Source: Omphiscola glabra (Eukaryota; Mollusca; Gastropoda; Lymnaeidae). From it: a stretch of 64,000 nucleotides of DNA. The DNA lies in NCBI GenBank assembly GCA_964017045.1, contig OZ024804.1:22076537-22140536 (forward strand), in the 5' to 3' direction. The translations under genes and the position numbers were made by a program. Positions 12,601 through 23,373 of the stretch are shown here, piece after piece; positions within the stretch are counted from its first letter, which is position 1; each line of letters opens with the position of its first letter. The notes under the pieces are model-generated. The model did not search any database. It had not been told where the DNA came from and saw only the letters and a program-made list of their open reading frames with translations.

Positions 12601-12879
12601 ACAGTACTAGTAAAAAATAAACACAAACAATAGAAGTAGAAGATTGGTCATTCAAATAACGCAACAAGTCTTCCTTCTGGTGGCCTGACCCTTCCTACTA
12701 TTGGGAAAGTCATTCCAGCAACCAGTGATTGATCCGTGATGCAGCGACTGGTTGGGATTGACCAAACAAGAAATAAAGTATCTTAGCCTTAGCTGGAAAT
12801 CTGCCTAGGCTTAGCCCATTTAATTATTTTTCCTTCATCAGTCATCGGGTGAATTATTAATATATGATTCATGATTGTT

Positions 12880-13000
12880 ATGATGTAGCCGATGAGGATG
12901 GCAAATAATGAATCGGCACTCCTCAGAACGGCGGTCCCATATTATTTGTACAGAAATAAAATTTAAAAAATAGTTTGTACCTCATGGAACTACATTAAAA
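12880..13000 (-). repeat. Dispersed repeat, inverted partner of 20590-20705
   Basis: In reverse complement it shares GTTCCATGAGGTA, an AAATTTTATTT-rich spacer and a 24-bp perfect stretch including GGGACCGCCGTTCTGAGGAG with the copy at 20.6 kb. No coding frame or target-site duplication was identified. The family is unknown. Confidence 0.7.
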
Positions 13001-13272
13001 AACGTCAGTGGCTACTATAACATTTATTTATTGTTTTCCAATTGTTTTGTCATGTATTTTCAGTGGTTTTAAATTGAAATTTTAATATAAAACATGTATT
13101 TACAAAGTCAGTCAAACGCTTAGGTTGTTTTGGTCTATTTTGCCGATTTGTGGCCAGATTTTTTTCAAGTCTCACACCAAAAGCAATAATCATACGGTTA
13201 AAGTAATGTAAACATAATAGACCATTATTAAGTCAGATTCAGGGGCATCAGCTTACACTAGGGTATAGGACC

Positions 13273-13455
13273 CAGTGGCGTAGCGAGGGGTGGGCAAGGG
13301 GGGCATCATGCCCCGGGCGCTACTCACAAAGGGGCGCCTATTACTTTATTTATTAATTTGCAAGTATATTTTACATATAATATTGTATGGTTTTTTAATA
13401 GGGAGCGCTAAAAGGTATTTTGCCCCGGGAGCGAGTTAAGCTCGCTACGCCACTT
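13273..13455. mobile_element. hAT-type MITE, GGCGTAGC family, copy 1
   Basis: It starts CAGTGGCGTAGCGAGG and ends CTCGCTACGCCACT(T). Flanks ATAGGACC and GGAGGACC are an imperfect 8-bp target-site duplication (6 of 8). The interior carries CATGCCCCGGGCGCTACTCA, as in the copies at 26.7 and 27.0 kb. Confidence 0.85.
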
Positions 13456-13551
13456 GGAGGACCGGGCTCTCTCGAGCGTTGAAGGTCCCGTCGTGATGTC
13501 CATACACTGTAAGTCCATCTAATGGGAATATGCCAGTATGAAGGATTGGGG

Positions 13552-13815
13552 TGTTACGTACTGTTATCAATATGGAGAAATTAATCTCTTATTTAAGTGT
13601 ATGGCTCATTCTAAAACAGTACCGGTACACCGCAAAAGACGATAAAAAATGATAAATACACTAACAAAGAATATAATACACAAACCAGGGCTAATTAAAA
13701 TTAATAAGTTTTATTATGTTAATTATTATAATGAATTATAAAACCAAAAGAAATATAATTTAAAAACTATTGACTTACGGTATACTGTAAGTCAATAATT
13801 TTTAATTACATTTAG
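13552..13815 (+). mobile_element. Gypsy-type LTR fragment (5' part)
   Basis: It starts TGTTACGTACTGTTATCA and stays similar to the LTR at 47943-48548 for about 230 bp, then diverges after ACTATTGACTTAC. A gag-like frame follows about 40 bp further on, so this may be the truncated 5' LTR of that element. Confidence 0.7.
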
Positions 13816-13844
13816 CTCATTCGGCGCTAAAAAAGACGGTACGA

Positions 13845-14090
13845 GATATGATCATCGTCCACTTAGTGGATCAGGATATTTTGTCTGAGGATGAACTTGC
13901 CTCAGTCACACAGCCGAATGATCCTAGTATGGAGCTCCATCTGGAGCTTAAACAACTGGAGCTAGAAAAAGATAGGTAGCTTAAACAAATGGAGCTAGAG
14001 CTACAGAGAGAGGAAGAAGAAAAAGATAGAGAACTACAAAAAAAAAATTAAAAGAAATGGAAATAGCGGCCAATTTTATAGCATATATGA
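13845..14090 (+). pseudogene. Ty3/gypsy gag N-terminal fragment
   Basis: The frame reads about VHLVDQDILSEDELASV and then a Glu/Lys/Gln-rich helix (LELKQLELEKDR, a stop, LKQMELELQREEEEKDRE). This resembles the N-terminal part of gypsy-class Gag proteins of invertebrates. It is broken by an in-frame stop at 13977-13979 and ends where the LINE begins. Confidence 0.55.
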
Positions 14091-14209
14091 AGGTATATTT
14101 CCCTTGTCTGGATCTACTGCTACTGGGAGCAACATCCTGTTACGAGGCGTAGAGGTGGGATTCATTGATGTTACTTTACATGTCATCCATCTCAAATCAG
14201 ACCTAGTCT

Positions 14210-16280
14210 TCCTTTCCTGTCGTTGTGGGTGTCCGACCAACATTACTATTGGACGGCATTGAAAGATTGTCTTCTGGCACTGTTCCAACTATTTGTAAGA
14301 TAGCTGTCATCAAACCATTGCTTAAGAAGCCTGGTCTGGATGAAAATAATCTAAAAACTATAGACCTGTATCTAACTTATCATTTTTATCTAAAATCATT
14401 GAAAAACTAGTTCTAAAACAACGTTTTGCTTACTTAAACGACCACTCTCTTCTCAGTCCTAATTAGTCAGCCTATAGACCTTTCAATAGCACTGAGACAG
14501 CTCTCTTGAGAGTCACCAATGACCTCTTGCTCGCACTGGACAGCGGTGATGTCTCCATCCTGATCCTCTTGGACCTCAGTGCGGCCTTTGACACCGTTGA
14601 CCATGAAACCTTTTACAAAACCCTTGAAAATTACTTTGGAATTTCTGGTTCAGTTTTGGCTTGGTTTAGGTCCTACCTCTCCAATAGAACGCAGGCGGTC
14701 GCTGTCGATGGCTGTCTCTCCGGCAGGGCTGACTTGGTGTACGGAGTGCCACAAGGGTCAGTTTTGGGCCCGGTTCTATTCACAATGTATACCAGGCCCC
14801 TGTTCCTTTGCTCGGAAGGCATGCTGTGAAGAGTCAGTCATTTGCGGATGACACGCAGCTATACAAGCATACTCATCCCTCTCTTGTTCATTCCGCTGTC
14901 CGGACTTTGCGGGAGAGCATTGGTGATGTCAAGTCATGGATGACACTCAGCAAGTTGACGCTTAACGATGACAAAACGGAAGCACTAAATTCACGATCAC
15001 AAATTATCCTCGCGCTCAGCTCTCCCTACCTCATTTCAAATAGGTAACTCCGACATACAGTTAACATCCTCCGCTAGGAATCTTGGTTATATTCTGTTCA
15101 ACAACATGTCTATCGATAATCATATCTCTCACATTTGGCTCTGCATACACTGCTATCCGTCAGATCAGCTCCATCCGCCACTACCTAACAATAAGTGCAA
15201 AAAAACCTAGTCTGTGCTCTTGTTCTCTATCGTATTGACTATTGCAACTCTCTTCTGTCAGGTTCACCAAAACACTTCGTAGAAAAACTACAAAAAATTC
15301 AAAACTCAGCTGCTAGGCTAGTTTTAAAGGCAAAAAAAACGTGATCACGTCACACCACTACTTCTTTTACTTCATTGGCTCCCAGTGCAAGCAAGGATTG
15401 ATTACAAACTCTCTGTTCTCTGCCACAACTTTTTCTCTGGTTCCTGCCCTTCCTATCTAACAGAACTTCTCTCTGTCTATTCACCCCTTCGACAGCTTCG
15501 CTCCTCCGCAGACGGGCGTATTCTTTCTGTCCCCAAGACTCACACAAAAACATACAGTAAAAGATCTTTCTCTTTCTGCGCCCCCAAACAATGGAATTCT
15601 CTTTCACTACACATCTGCAATATACCAACCATCACAGCATTCAAAACTACACTCAAAACACATCTCTTTAAGCCAGGGGTGGGAAAAAATTGTGTGCGAA
15701 GGGCCACATTGACAAATGTAAAGCTATTGGGGGCCGCATGTATATTATGTCCAATGTCGATAAACATTTCTCTATATTAAAATAGTTAAATTCGCAGTTG
15801 AGCATTACACGACAAATATCAAGGACTGTTTAAAAAAATGGAAAATTAGAAAGAAATTTGATCACAAATGTTAAAACAATCATAACGGTGCATGAATTTC
15901 TGTATAGTTCAACAAAATAACTTAAAACCAAAGTTTTTTATTTTTTATTTCTAAATGCCTTTGAGGGATGCATAATATCAGTTGCCGGCCGCAAGCGGCC
16001 CGCGGGCCGTAGTTTGCCCACCCCTGCTTTAAGCTCTACTATCCTGAATGATTCCCCCCTTTGACCGATAGACGATACTGCTGGGTGCCGTCCATGGCTT
16101 GACATTTAAAAAGTTATGGAATGGTTGGGCGAATACACATTTATTTATTTTATTTAATTAATGTATGTTAATTTTTAAGTTCATGATTATGTTTGTTAAA
16201 TTGTATGTACAGCGTGGTGAGCCCAGCCATAGGTTCGGGTACTACGCTTTAAAAAAACTTCTTATACTAATAATAATAAT
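14210..16280 (+). mobile_element. CR1/L2-like LINE, 5'-truncated and decayed
   Basis: Pieces in several frames give SSGTVPTICKIAVIKPLLKK (14270-14330), the RT palm with LILLDLSAAFDTVDH (14557-14600) and YGVPQGSVLGPVLF (14740-14780), the FADDTQLY catalytic motif (about 14833-14857), then a C-terminal part with RIDYKLSVLCHNFFSGSCPS (15394-15453). Frames change at about 14400, 14820 and 15030, so it is dead. The 3' end at about 16200-16280 (GGTGAGCCCAGCCATAGG, then a TAA/TAATAA tail) matches the copy at 51.4 kb. A hAT element (15674-16026) sits inside. Confidence 0.88.
15674..16026. mobile_element. hAT element inserted in the LINE
   Basis: 353 bp, starting CAGGGGTGGGAAAA and ending TTTGCCCACCCCTG, with a perfect 8-bp target-site duplication CTTTAAGC (15666-15673 and 16027-16034). 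No transposase frame, so it is non-autonomous. Confidence 0.92.
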
Positions 16281-16449
16281 AATCTCGTTGCTGAATGACT
16301 TAGCTGGTGGGAAGGTGGTAGCCGAACCCATCGTTACTCATGAACCCTGTTTCACTGAATCTCAAGAAGAATATCCAGAATTATATTCAGCATGTGCTTT
16401 TACCAGGGCCATGAGTTTGAAGATCTCCGAAAAAGAAGTTCACCAAAAA

Positions 16450-17625
16450 GTAATAAAATCCAATCTGAAATCAATCTGCCACCGTGAGGCACTACAACAT
16501 CAACACAAACCTAGCCAGAATGATATGCAGCTTCTATGATAAGGCCACCAGCGCAGTCTTCTTGAACAATAACATCGGATAATGGTTCAAGACCATGGTT
16601 GGAGTACGACAAGGTTGCTTGCTCTCCCCCACCCTGTTCAACATCTTCTTAGAGATAATTATGTCAGATGCACTGGAAACGCATGTAGGGACAGTCAGCA
16701 TTGGTGGCAGAACAATCATCAACCTACGCTTTGCGGATGACATAGACGGACTGACTGGAAGCGAAGAAGAGCTAGCCAACCTAGTAAAGCGTTTCGACAA
16801 GACTTCGTCGTCCTTTGGCATGCAAATCAGTGCAGAAAAGACAAAAATGACAACGAATAACACCACTGGCATCGCCACTGAAATTAAAGTCGGTGAGGAA
16901 AGATTAAAGGCAGTTCGCAGCTTCAAGTACCTCGGAGCAATAGTCTCGGAAGAAGACTCCAAGCCCGAATTGATGGCCAGGATTGCCCAGACCATAACAG
17001 CACTAAAGAGGCTCAAGAAAATATGGAACTACAAAAATATAGCCCCCATCACCAAAATTAGGCTGATGCGCTCATAAGTCCTCTCCATTTTCTTGTATGC
17101 ATGTGAGTACTGGACATTAACAGCAGAACTTGAAAGGAAAATAAAGGCGATGGAGATGAGATGTTTCAGAAGCATTCTTGGCATCCGCTATAGAGACCAT
17201 ATCACCAATGAACAAGTGAAAGAAAGGATTCGTCAAGCAACTGGGCAATACGATGACTTTCTGGTGTCTGTAAAAAGCGCAAACTTGAGTGGTATGGCCA
17301 CGTGACAAGGTATCTAGTATCTACATACAATTTATAACACATAACACTTGAAAATTAGTTATCCCCCTCATCAAGCATATTAATATATTTTTGAGTTGAG
17401 GGAAAATCTTTAAGGGCTTGCCGAAGAAATAATGCAGGGCACAACTAGAGGAGGGAGAAGAAGAGGAAGACAGAGAAAAAGATGGGAAGATAACATCAAA
17501 GATTGGACGGGACTAAAGCTAGGCGATGCTATGCGTAGTGCTGAAGACCGAGAGAAATGGAGAAGGATAGTTTTCATGTCATCTGTGGCGCCCTAACGGT
17601 TAAAGGACTAAAGGACATGATGATG
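16450..17625 (+). mobile_element. Second LINE fragment (RT and C-terminal part), decayed
   Basis: The RT palm reads SFYDKATSAVFLNNNIG, a stop, then WFKTMVGVRQGCLLSPTLF, with FADDIDGL as the catalytic box (16730-16754). The downstream thumb and C-terminal part (FLYACEYWTLTAELERKIKA) follow an in-frame stop at 17075-17077. After a frameshift near 17255 the WYGHVTR motif appears, a 105-bp insertion interrupts it, and the C-terminus resumes (GGRRRGRQRKRWEDNIKDW). It ends in an ATG microsatellite at about 17610-17630. Family: RTE/I-like non-LTR element; exact clade not determined. Confidence 0.85.
17308..17412 (+). mobile_element. Short inserted repeat in LINE, inverted copy at 19677-19786
   Basis: It splits the LINE between WYGHVTR and GLAEE. 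It begins AAGGTATCTAGTATCTACAT and ends GAGGGAAAATCTTTAA. The copy at 19.7 kb is its reverse complement along nearly the whole length. No coding capacity. Confidence 0.8.
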
Positions 17626-17639
17626 ATGATGAACGAAGA

Positions 17640-18131
17640 GTCAAAGGATCACAAAACACCAACTTGAACGCAGCTCGATGAAGAGCAAAAGAATGATCCA
17701 GAAATCTTTAAACTTCGAGAGAACGCTATGACCAAAGAAGAAGCTGAGCAATTCCCTGTTTGTTAATTATTACAAGATAACATACTTATTAGGAAATAAA
17801 AAACTGACGAAGAATGGAGGATAGTTCATCAGATAGTAGTTCCTACACTTTTCCGGAACGAAATCCTGAGCTTAGTCCATGATTCCCAACTTACAGGCCA
17901 TTTGGGAGCGAACAAGACATATCACAAAATCACGTCACACTTTTTTTGGCCCAAGATCAAGAAAGATGTGGTTGACTACTGCAGATCATGTCATACTTGT
18001 CAGGTGGTAAGGAAACCAAATCAGAAGATACCATCGGCTCCTCTTCAGCCCATTCCAGCTTTTAAAGAACCATTCAGTCGTGTCATAATAGACTGCTCTG
18101 GACCTCAAAATCAGGTCACCAAAACTTGCTG
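17640..18131 (+). pseudogene. Ty3/gypsy integrase fragment (zinc-binding domain)
   Basis: The frame at 17902-18132 gives GANKTYHKITSHFFWPKIK, DVVDYCRSCHTCQVV and then the start of the core (FSRVIIDCSGP), stopping at 18130. His/Cys spacing matches the HHCC zinc finger of gypsy integrases. The upstream part (LRENAMTKEEAEQFPV) contains stops. Only the N-terminal end of integrase survives. Confidence 0.85.
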
Positions 18132-18150
18132 ACAATCATGTGTGCGTCAA

Positions 18151-18590
18151 TGTTATGTAGGCGACTTGTTTGCTTCACGCTTCCCCCGTGCATGAACTCT
18201 AGCAGACAAAAAACTCGAGACCACATTTAAGGTGTAGGTGGCAAACGAATAGTCTCCCTTTAACCTTGTTTACAACAAAATAAGTATTGTCCTTGTCATT
18301 CAGAATTTTATAGAAAAATCTGGATAAAACTGGAAAGGAAGACAAAACGTAAGACGGTGCTCGATAGATGAGTAGAATAGACTATAAAAACGTGTGGAGA
18401 CAAATGACAGAGAGAGGCAGATCATTTATCATGAGATTCTATCGCATGTGTTATTTGTGCTTCGAGACAGAGCTTTGTTTACTGTGTGTGTGTAGATTTC
18501 TTTTCATCATTGTACTCTTTGTGCACATTGTGCTTTATTTAACATCGTGCCGATATAAACCAAACAATATATTGTTAATAAATGCCCCTG
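18151..18590 (-). mobile_element. Gypsy-type LTR, inverted and diverged
   Basis: Read on the minus strand it matches the LTR at 47943-48548: shared blocks include CATGAACTCTAGC, ACCTTGTTTACAAC, TAGAAAAATCT and TTTTCATCATTG, in the same order. It lies directly behind the integrase fragment but in opposite orientation, so it is a separate insertion or a rearrangement. Confidence 0.7.
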
Positions 18591-18756
18591 AATTCTCGAC
18601 CCCACACGCCCCCCCACACGTGCCCCCCACACGCCCCCCCCCCCGAGCATGTGATCATGATGTAAATTGTGAACGAGCCTTAATATATGCTTGCTATTGT
18701 TTTGCTTATCACGATTAAAAGAAGAATAGACCATGAAATGCACAAGTAGTGAAAAG

Positions 18757-19609
18757 CCTGTTCATTATGTTAGTGGAGCCTCCTGTCCATTATGTTAGTG
18801 GAGCCTCCTGTCCATTATGTTAGTGGAGCCTCCTGTCCATTATGCTAGTGGAGCCTCCTGTCCATTATGCTAGTGGAGCCTCCTGTCCATTATGTTAGTG
18901 GAGCCTCCTGTCCATTATGCTAGTGGAGCCTCCTGTCCATTATGCTAGTGGAGCCTCCTGTCCATTATGTTAGTGGAGCCTCCTGTCCATTATGTTAGTG
19001 GAGCCTCCTGTCCATTATGCTAGTGGAGCCTCGTGTCCATTATGCTAGTGGAGCCTCCTGTCCATTATGCTAGTGGAGCCTCCTGTCCATTATGCTAGTG
19101 GAGCCTCCTGTCCATTATGTTAGTGGAGCCTCCTGTCAATTATGTTAGTGGAGCCTCCTGTCCATTATGTTAGTGGAGCCTCCTGTCCATTATGTTAGTG
19201 GAGCCTCCTGTCTATTATGCTAGTGGAGCCTCGTGTCCATTATGCTAGTGGAGCCTCCTGTCCATTATGTTAGTGGAGCCTCCTGTCCATTATGTTAGTG
19301 GAGCCTCCTGTCCATTATGTTAGTGGAGCCTCCTGTCCATTATGTTAGTGGAGCCTCCTGTCCATTATGCTAGTGGAGCCTCCTGTCCATTATGTTAGTG
19401 GAGCCTCCTGTCCATTATGTTAGTGGAGCCTCCTGTCCATTATGTTAGTGGAGCCTCCTGTCCATTATGCTAGTGGAGCCTCGTGTCCATTATGTTAGTG
19501 GAGCCTCCTGTCCATTATGTTAGTGGAGCCTCCTGTCCATTATGCTAGTGGAGCCTCCTGTTCATTATGCTAGTGGAGCCTCCTGTCCATTATGTTAGTG
19601 AAGCCTCCT
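18757..19609. repeat. Minisatellite, 25-bp unit, about 34 copies
   Basis: The unit contains CCTGTCCATTATGTTAGTGG followed by AGCCT. Variants alternate between ATGTTAG and ATGCTAG. Confidence 0.96.
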
Positions 19610-19676
19610 AGCAAGTAAGGAAAAGCATGTCCATTGTGCTACTTGCTATGTCATTGATATTATTTTTCATCATGTT

Positions 19677-19786
19677 TTTAAAGATTTTCCCTCAACTCAA
19701 AAATATAATAAAATGCTTGATGAGGGGGATAACTAATTTTTAAGTGTTACGTGTTATAAATTTTATGTAGATACTAGATACCTTGC
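19677..19786 (-). repeat. Inverted copy of the 105-bp repeat at 17308
   Basis: It starts TTAAAGATTTTCCCTCAACT and ends GATACTAGATACCTT, the reverse complement of 17308-17412. Tandem 25-bp repeats end about 65 bp to its left. Confidence 0.8.
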
Positions 19787-19934
19787 TTCTTAATCTTTTA
19801 TGATTTTAAAAAAATGTGCTTCATTTGCGTGAACATGCCTTGCTGAAATAATCCTTCTGTTCTTATAAATTGATTTTTATTAATACTAATTCATAGTTAA
19901 TGATTCATGCAGATTTATATTATATATATATGAG

Positions 19935-19992
19935 TTAGGGTCATTAGCCCCCCAAAGGCCAAAGGCTCATCACCCACAGATTGAGAACCCCT
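19935..19992. mobile_element. hAT-end remnant
   Basis: The segment ends CACAGATTGAGAACCCCTG, like the terminus of SPIN-type hAT elements, but the other end is missing. Confidence 0.4.
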
Positions 19993-22070
19993 GCATCATA
20001 AAAAAGAAGAACCACTGGAGCTTTGTCATAATCATTATCATTTTTTTTTAAAAAAACGTACCTTGTCCTGGGACAACTATTTATGAACGAAGAAAATAGG
20101 GCACCTATTATATAGTTAAAGCAACCTTCTGCTATTTGCCCCCAGGCAGAAATTAAATAAACGTCCTAATTATTGTAAAGAAATTGTGAATTAATTTAAA
20201 AACCATAGGCCTATGCCTATATCTGAATATCCAATTTTATTAGTGAAACAATACCTTATTTCACAATAATAAACCAATAAAAGATACTTTAAATATGTGA
20301 CACCTAAATATTTAAAATTGTAAACCCACTACTTGTTTAGAAAGATATATCAGACACCTAGACACAATTAAAGTAATAAAATAAATACAACATATTTATT
20401 TTAATCTAGATACATCCAATTGGGCAACTTTTATAAGGTATCTTTAAGGACAGAAGAGTTCTCCTATATTTACCACAATGTCACCGTAAAAGACAAAAGA
20501 TTCACTAAAATGTAATGTTTTTGATTTCGTAAAATTTGTCAAATTGTTGTTTTATTCAAACAAAAAGATGTTATTTTACTTTTAAAAATAATTTTAATGA
20601 AGTTCCATGAGGTAAAAATGAATTTAAAATTTTATTTTTCTAGAAACATTATGTTTTGAATTTGGGACCGCCGTTCTGAGGAGTGCCAATGAATCTACTT
20701 CACTAAGTAACAAGCATAAATGATAAGGTTATAGGGAAAAAAAACAATTTTTTTACTAACATTTTTGATCGACAAGTCAATAGACCATAAAATGGAATCA
20801 TCATGAGGGATATATTACCGAACTGTTGGTAGTGATGTCATTTTTTTATTGACTATCGTGAAGGTGGAACATTAACATCGCCTCCCTTGGCTGTATAAAT
20901 GGCGACTTCCGCACAACTTGACAACACACCATTGTGCTATTTTTAGAACTAAAGGTCTTCCCCATCCAAGCAAGATAAGAAATTAAACAAACATTGAAAT
21001 AATTCAAATGCTGTTGAAAGTTTTTGAAAACTGAACAGAAAGACGTGAAGTATATGATTTCTCCTTAATTACAAATGACAGACATTTCTGATGATTTTTT
21101 TTTTATATGTATGGACATGGAAGTTATGAAAGAGGGGAAATAAGTTTTAAATTCCTAAAATACAATAATCCGTTGTTTTGTTTGTTTTTTTTTGTTTTTG
21201 TAATGTCTACTGAAGAAGGCAGCTAGGTCGAAATCCATTAAAGTTTTATTGTTCTGTATTTTCTTTTTAATTTCAAGCCCAAACATTAATTTCTCCACAA
21301 TTTCGAACTCCTTGTCAGATTCTCCCCCCCCCCCCCCCCCCCCACGGGAAAAAAGCTAATACTATTACTGAAACTATTGTCACTCATTGTTTTCTAGGTG
21401 GGCTAATTTGTAAAAGATGTCTGTCTCACAGGCAAGTTACATTTACTTGTAATGTTTGAAAATCTCGTGCTTTTATACTATCGTGGTTCTAACGAGATTG
21501 TGTTTATGAACGTACTTTGGACGACATTAGACAAAATATTCTAATTTATAGGAATATGCTAGTTTATATCATAAGTTGATTGGTATTAAACGTGTGAAGT
21601 AATTAGTAACTAAATTAATTATTCTCACCGATCGTGGTAGTCACAAAGCTGCCTACTTCAAGTTAACCAATAACGAACATAGTGAAGGGTTGAACTGTAG
21701 GCCCATTGCGACTTACAGACACAAATTTACACATGGGACAAACCGTCCCTATAACAAGCACCTATGTATAACACTTATTTTAACGCCCGGCAAGGTCAAG
21801 GATGTTCGAATGTCACATATCACATAACGTAGCTGTACAGTGTACAAAGGACGTGGTGTTCTGTGTACTTCCTACTACTACTAGCACATTATTTCCGTTA
21901 CAGTAATCTTTAATCTACAGCGGTCTCAATCACGTTTTCTCGCGCGACACAGCAAAGAGCAATTTCGTTGATTTTACGACACATTAAGGAAAGTATAAAG
22001 AAACACAAATATTCACCGTGTCCTTGTTAGCAGCTTCCTAGAATATTGTTTATTATTGGATAACGTGAAT
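19990..22070. other. AT-rich stretch without recognised genes
   Basis: It contains the dispersed repeat at 20590-20705 and a run of about 20 C at 21324-21343. No exon with supporting splice signals was found. Confidence 0.6.
20590..20705 (+). repeat. Dispersed repeat, partner of 12880-13000
   Basis: It carries GAAGTTCCATGAGGTA and GGGACCGCCGTTCTGAGGAG in the same order as the inverted copy at 12.9 kb. Confidence 0.7.
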
Positions 22071-22079
22071 GTATACAGT

Positions 22080-22240
22080 CAGGGCCGGCCTTAGGCCACT
22101 GCAACCTATGCGGCCGCAGTGGGCCCCGCACTTTCATAGGCCCCGCCCCGAATTTATTTTCGAATACAAAATCTTAATTTTCACTTATGATCCTTATCCT
22201 CTACCCAGAATGGGCCCCGTAATTGTTAGGGTCGGCCCTG
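22080..22240. mobile_element. hAT-type MITE, CAGGGCCG family, copy 2
   Basis: 161 bp, starting CAGGGCCGGCC and ending GGTCGGCCCTG. Flanks TATACAGT and TATACAGG form an 8-bp duplication with one mismatch. It is inverted relative to 2673-2838 and ends about 20 bp from the donor of the candidate exon at 22260. Confidence 0.88.
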
Positions 22241-22259
22241 TATACAGGTGCAGTCTTAC

Positions 22260-22446
22260 CTGGAATTAGTTGAATATATTGCTCTGAATGTAATACACGC
22301 TTAACCATCTTTAAACTCATAAATTTCCGTACTTTAACGTTATTTTCAAAACACACCCGTGAACCTTCAACAAAAAAACACCAGGTTGTCGCGACACGTT
22401 GGTTTTCTTGATCTACACAGTGAAAGAATAAACACGTAGCTGCCAT
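22260..22446 (-). CDS. Candidate first coding exon, unknown protein
   Basis: An open minus-strand frame ends at a near-perfect donor CCAG|GTAAGACT (22259-22258). From the Met at 22446 it encodes 62 residues plus one base, beginning MAATCLFFHCVDQENQRV and containing ENNVKVRKFMSLKMVKRV. A more upstream Met at 22497 is in the same frame. It could be the first exon of the coiled-coil gene further left, but its phase (one base over) needs at least one connecting exon that I did not find. The protein is not recognised. The composition looks like coding sequence, but a chance frame of this length is possible. Confidence 0.35.
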
Positions 22447-22499
22447 AATTTGTAGTACATGTATATCAATATTTTCCAAATGGCATGTGCGGCACAAAA

Positions 22500-23185
22500 T
22501 ATTTTTTAAAGCTGGAGTTGTAACCGTAATGTATCTTTCCTTGGCAACACCATTACGGCGAGAGTGCTTCTATTTATGGTGTAAACAATAGATGAACATT
22601 AAAGTTTAGTTTCAGTGATATTTGTATATATCACCGACAGAGCGACACTGGCGGTCCTCCGACCCACCTAGGTTTTTCCTGGTGTCCCGGTCACCCTATA
22701 GGTATTTGTGACACAATGGAGACTTGATTATTCATTCTCTCTACTAACCTATACCTTGATTAATTAATTGCAGTGACGTAGCTACGGTCAGTGCCCCCGG
22801 GGGCCGGCCAATAATTTTACAGCCCCCCCCCCCTTTCCACCAAAGAAAAAAGCTCTGCAGTTGGCTGAATATGGTACCCCTCAATTTAAAAAAAAAAGAA
22901 AGTGCACTACAGAGCGGGGTGCCCCTACCGTACACCCCCCCCTTTTTTTCCATTCCTTCTCCTTCACTACCCTAGACATCGGTGACATTAAAACAATACA
23001 TTCTAATGCAAATACGTTTCCAAAATATGTTCAGTATTTTTTAAATAATTGAAAAGTGTATTTATGTATTAAACTTGATTATTATTTTTACTGTTCTGCT
23101 TAAATGTGGGTGTCACTGACTTTAAACCAAAAAATCTAACTCAATGAAAATGACTATTTTAAACTTCCATGCAAGAATAAGCTCG
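22500..23185. other. Unassigned sequence with a decayed element end
   Basis: At 22774-22945 the stretch GCAGTGACGTAGCTACGG, a C-run and CTCTGCAGTTGGCTGAA resemble the decayed element at 40187-40335. Otherwise nothing was recognised. Confidence 0.45.
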
Positions 23186-23186
23186 G

Positions 23187-23373
23187 TTGATTTGTGTGCG
23201 TGTGTTCTTCGTCCTTTGTGTGTGTGCGTGTGTTCTTCGTCCTTTGTGTGTGTGCATGTGTTATTCGTCCTTTGTGTGTGTGCGTGTGTTTTTCGTCCTT
23301 TGTGTGTGTGCATGTCTTCTTCGTCCTTTGTGTGCGTGCGTGTGTTCTTCGTCCTTTGTGTGTGTGCGTGTGT
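23187..23373. repeat. Minisatellite, 28-bp unit, about 6.5 copies
   Basis: The unit contains GTTCTTCGTCCTTTGTGTGT, a GT-rich repeat. Confidence 0.93.

Larger units (their letters stand above)
8088..13265. other. AT-rich stretch without recognised genes
   Basis: About 5 kb without a convincing exon. It holds poly-A and poly-T runs, a two-copy 46-bp tandem duplication (9525-9618), a short LINE-tail-like stretch near 11230-11275 (ACTACAGCCAATGTAGGGC) and the repeat at 12880-13000. It may be an intron or the upstream region of the coiled-coil gene. Confidence 0.6.

Noticed and set aside
12640..12790. Short frame fragments such as ATSLPSGGLTLPTIGKV considered as a coding remnant
   Set aside because: Interrupted by stops on both sides, no splice signals and no recognisable family.
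16534..17016. Minus-strand frame of 160 codons
   Set aside because: Antisense shadow of the reverse transcriptase frame at 16595-17077, which carries the FADD motif.
18757..19609. Possible CRISPR array
   Set aside because: Units are joined without unique spacers; this and all other arrays are simple tandem repeats, and the genome is clearly eukaryotic.
22510..22570. Possible X-box (ciliary RFX site) around GTTGCCAAGGAAAGATAC upstream of the candidate exon
   Set aside because: Only the left half-site fits; the right half differs at several positions.
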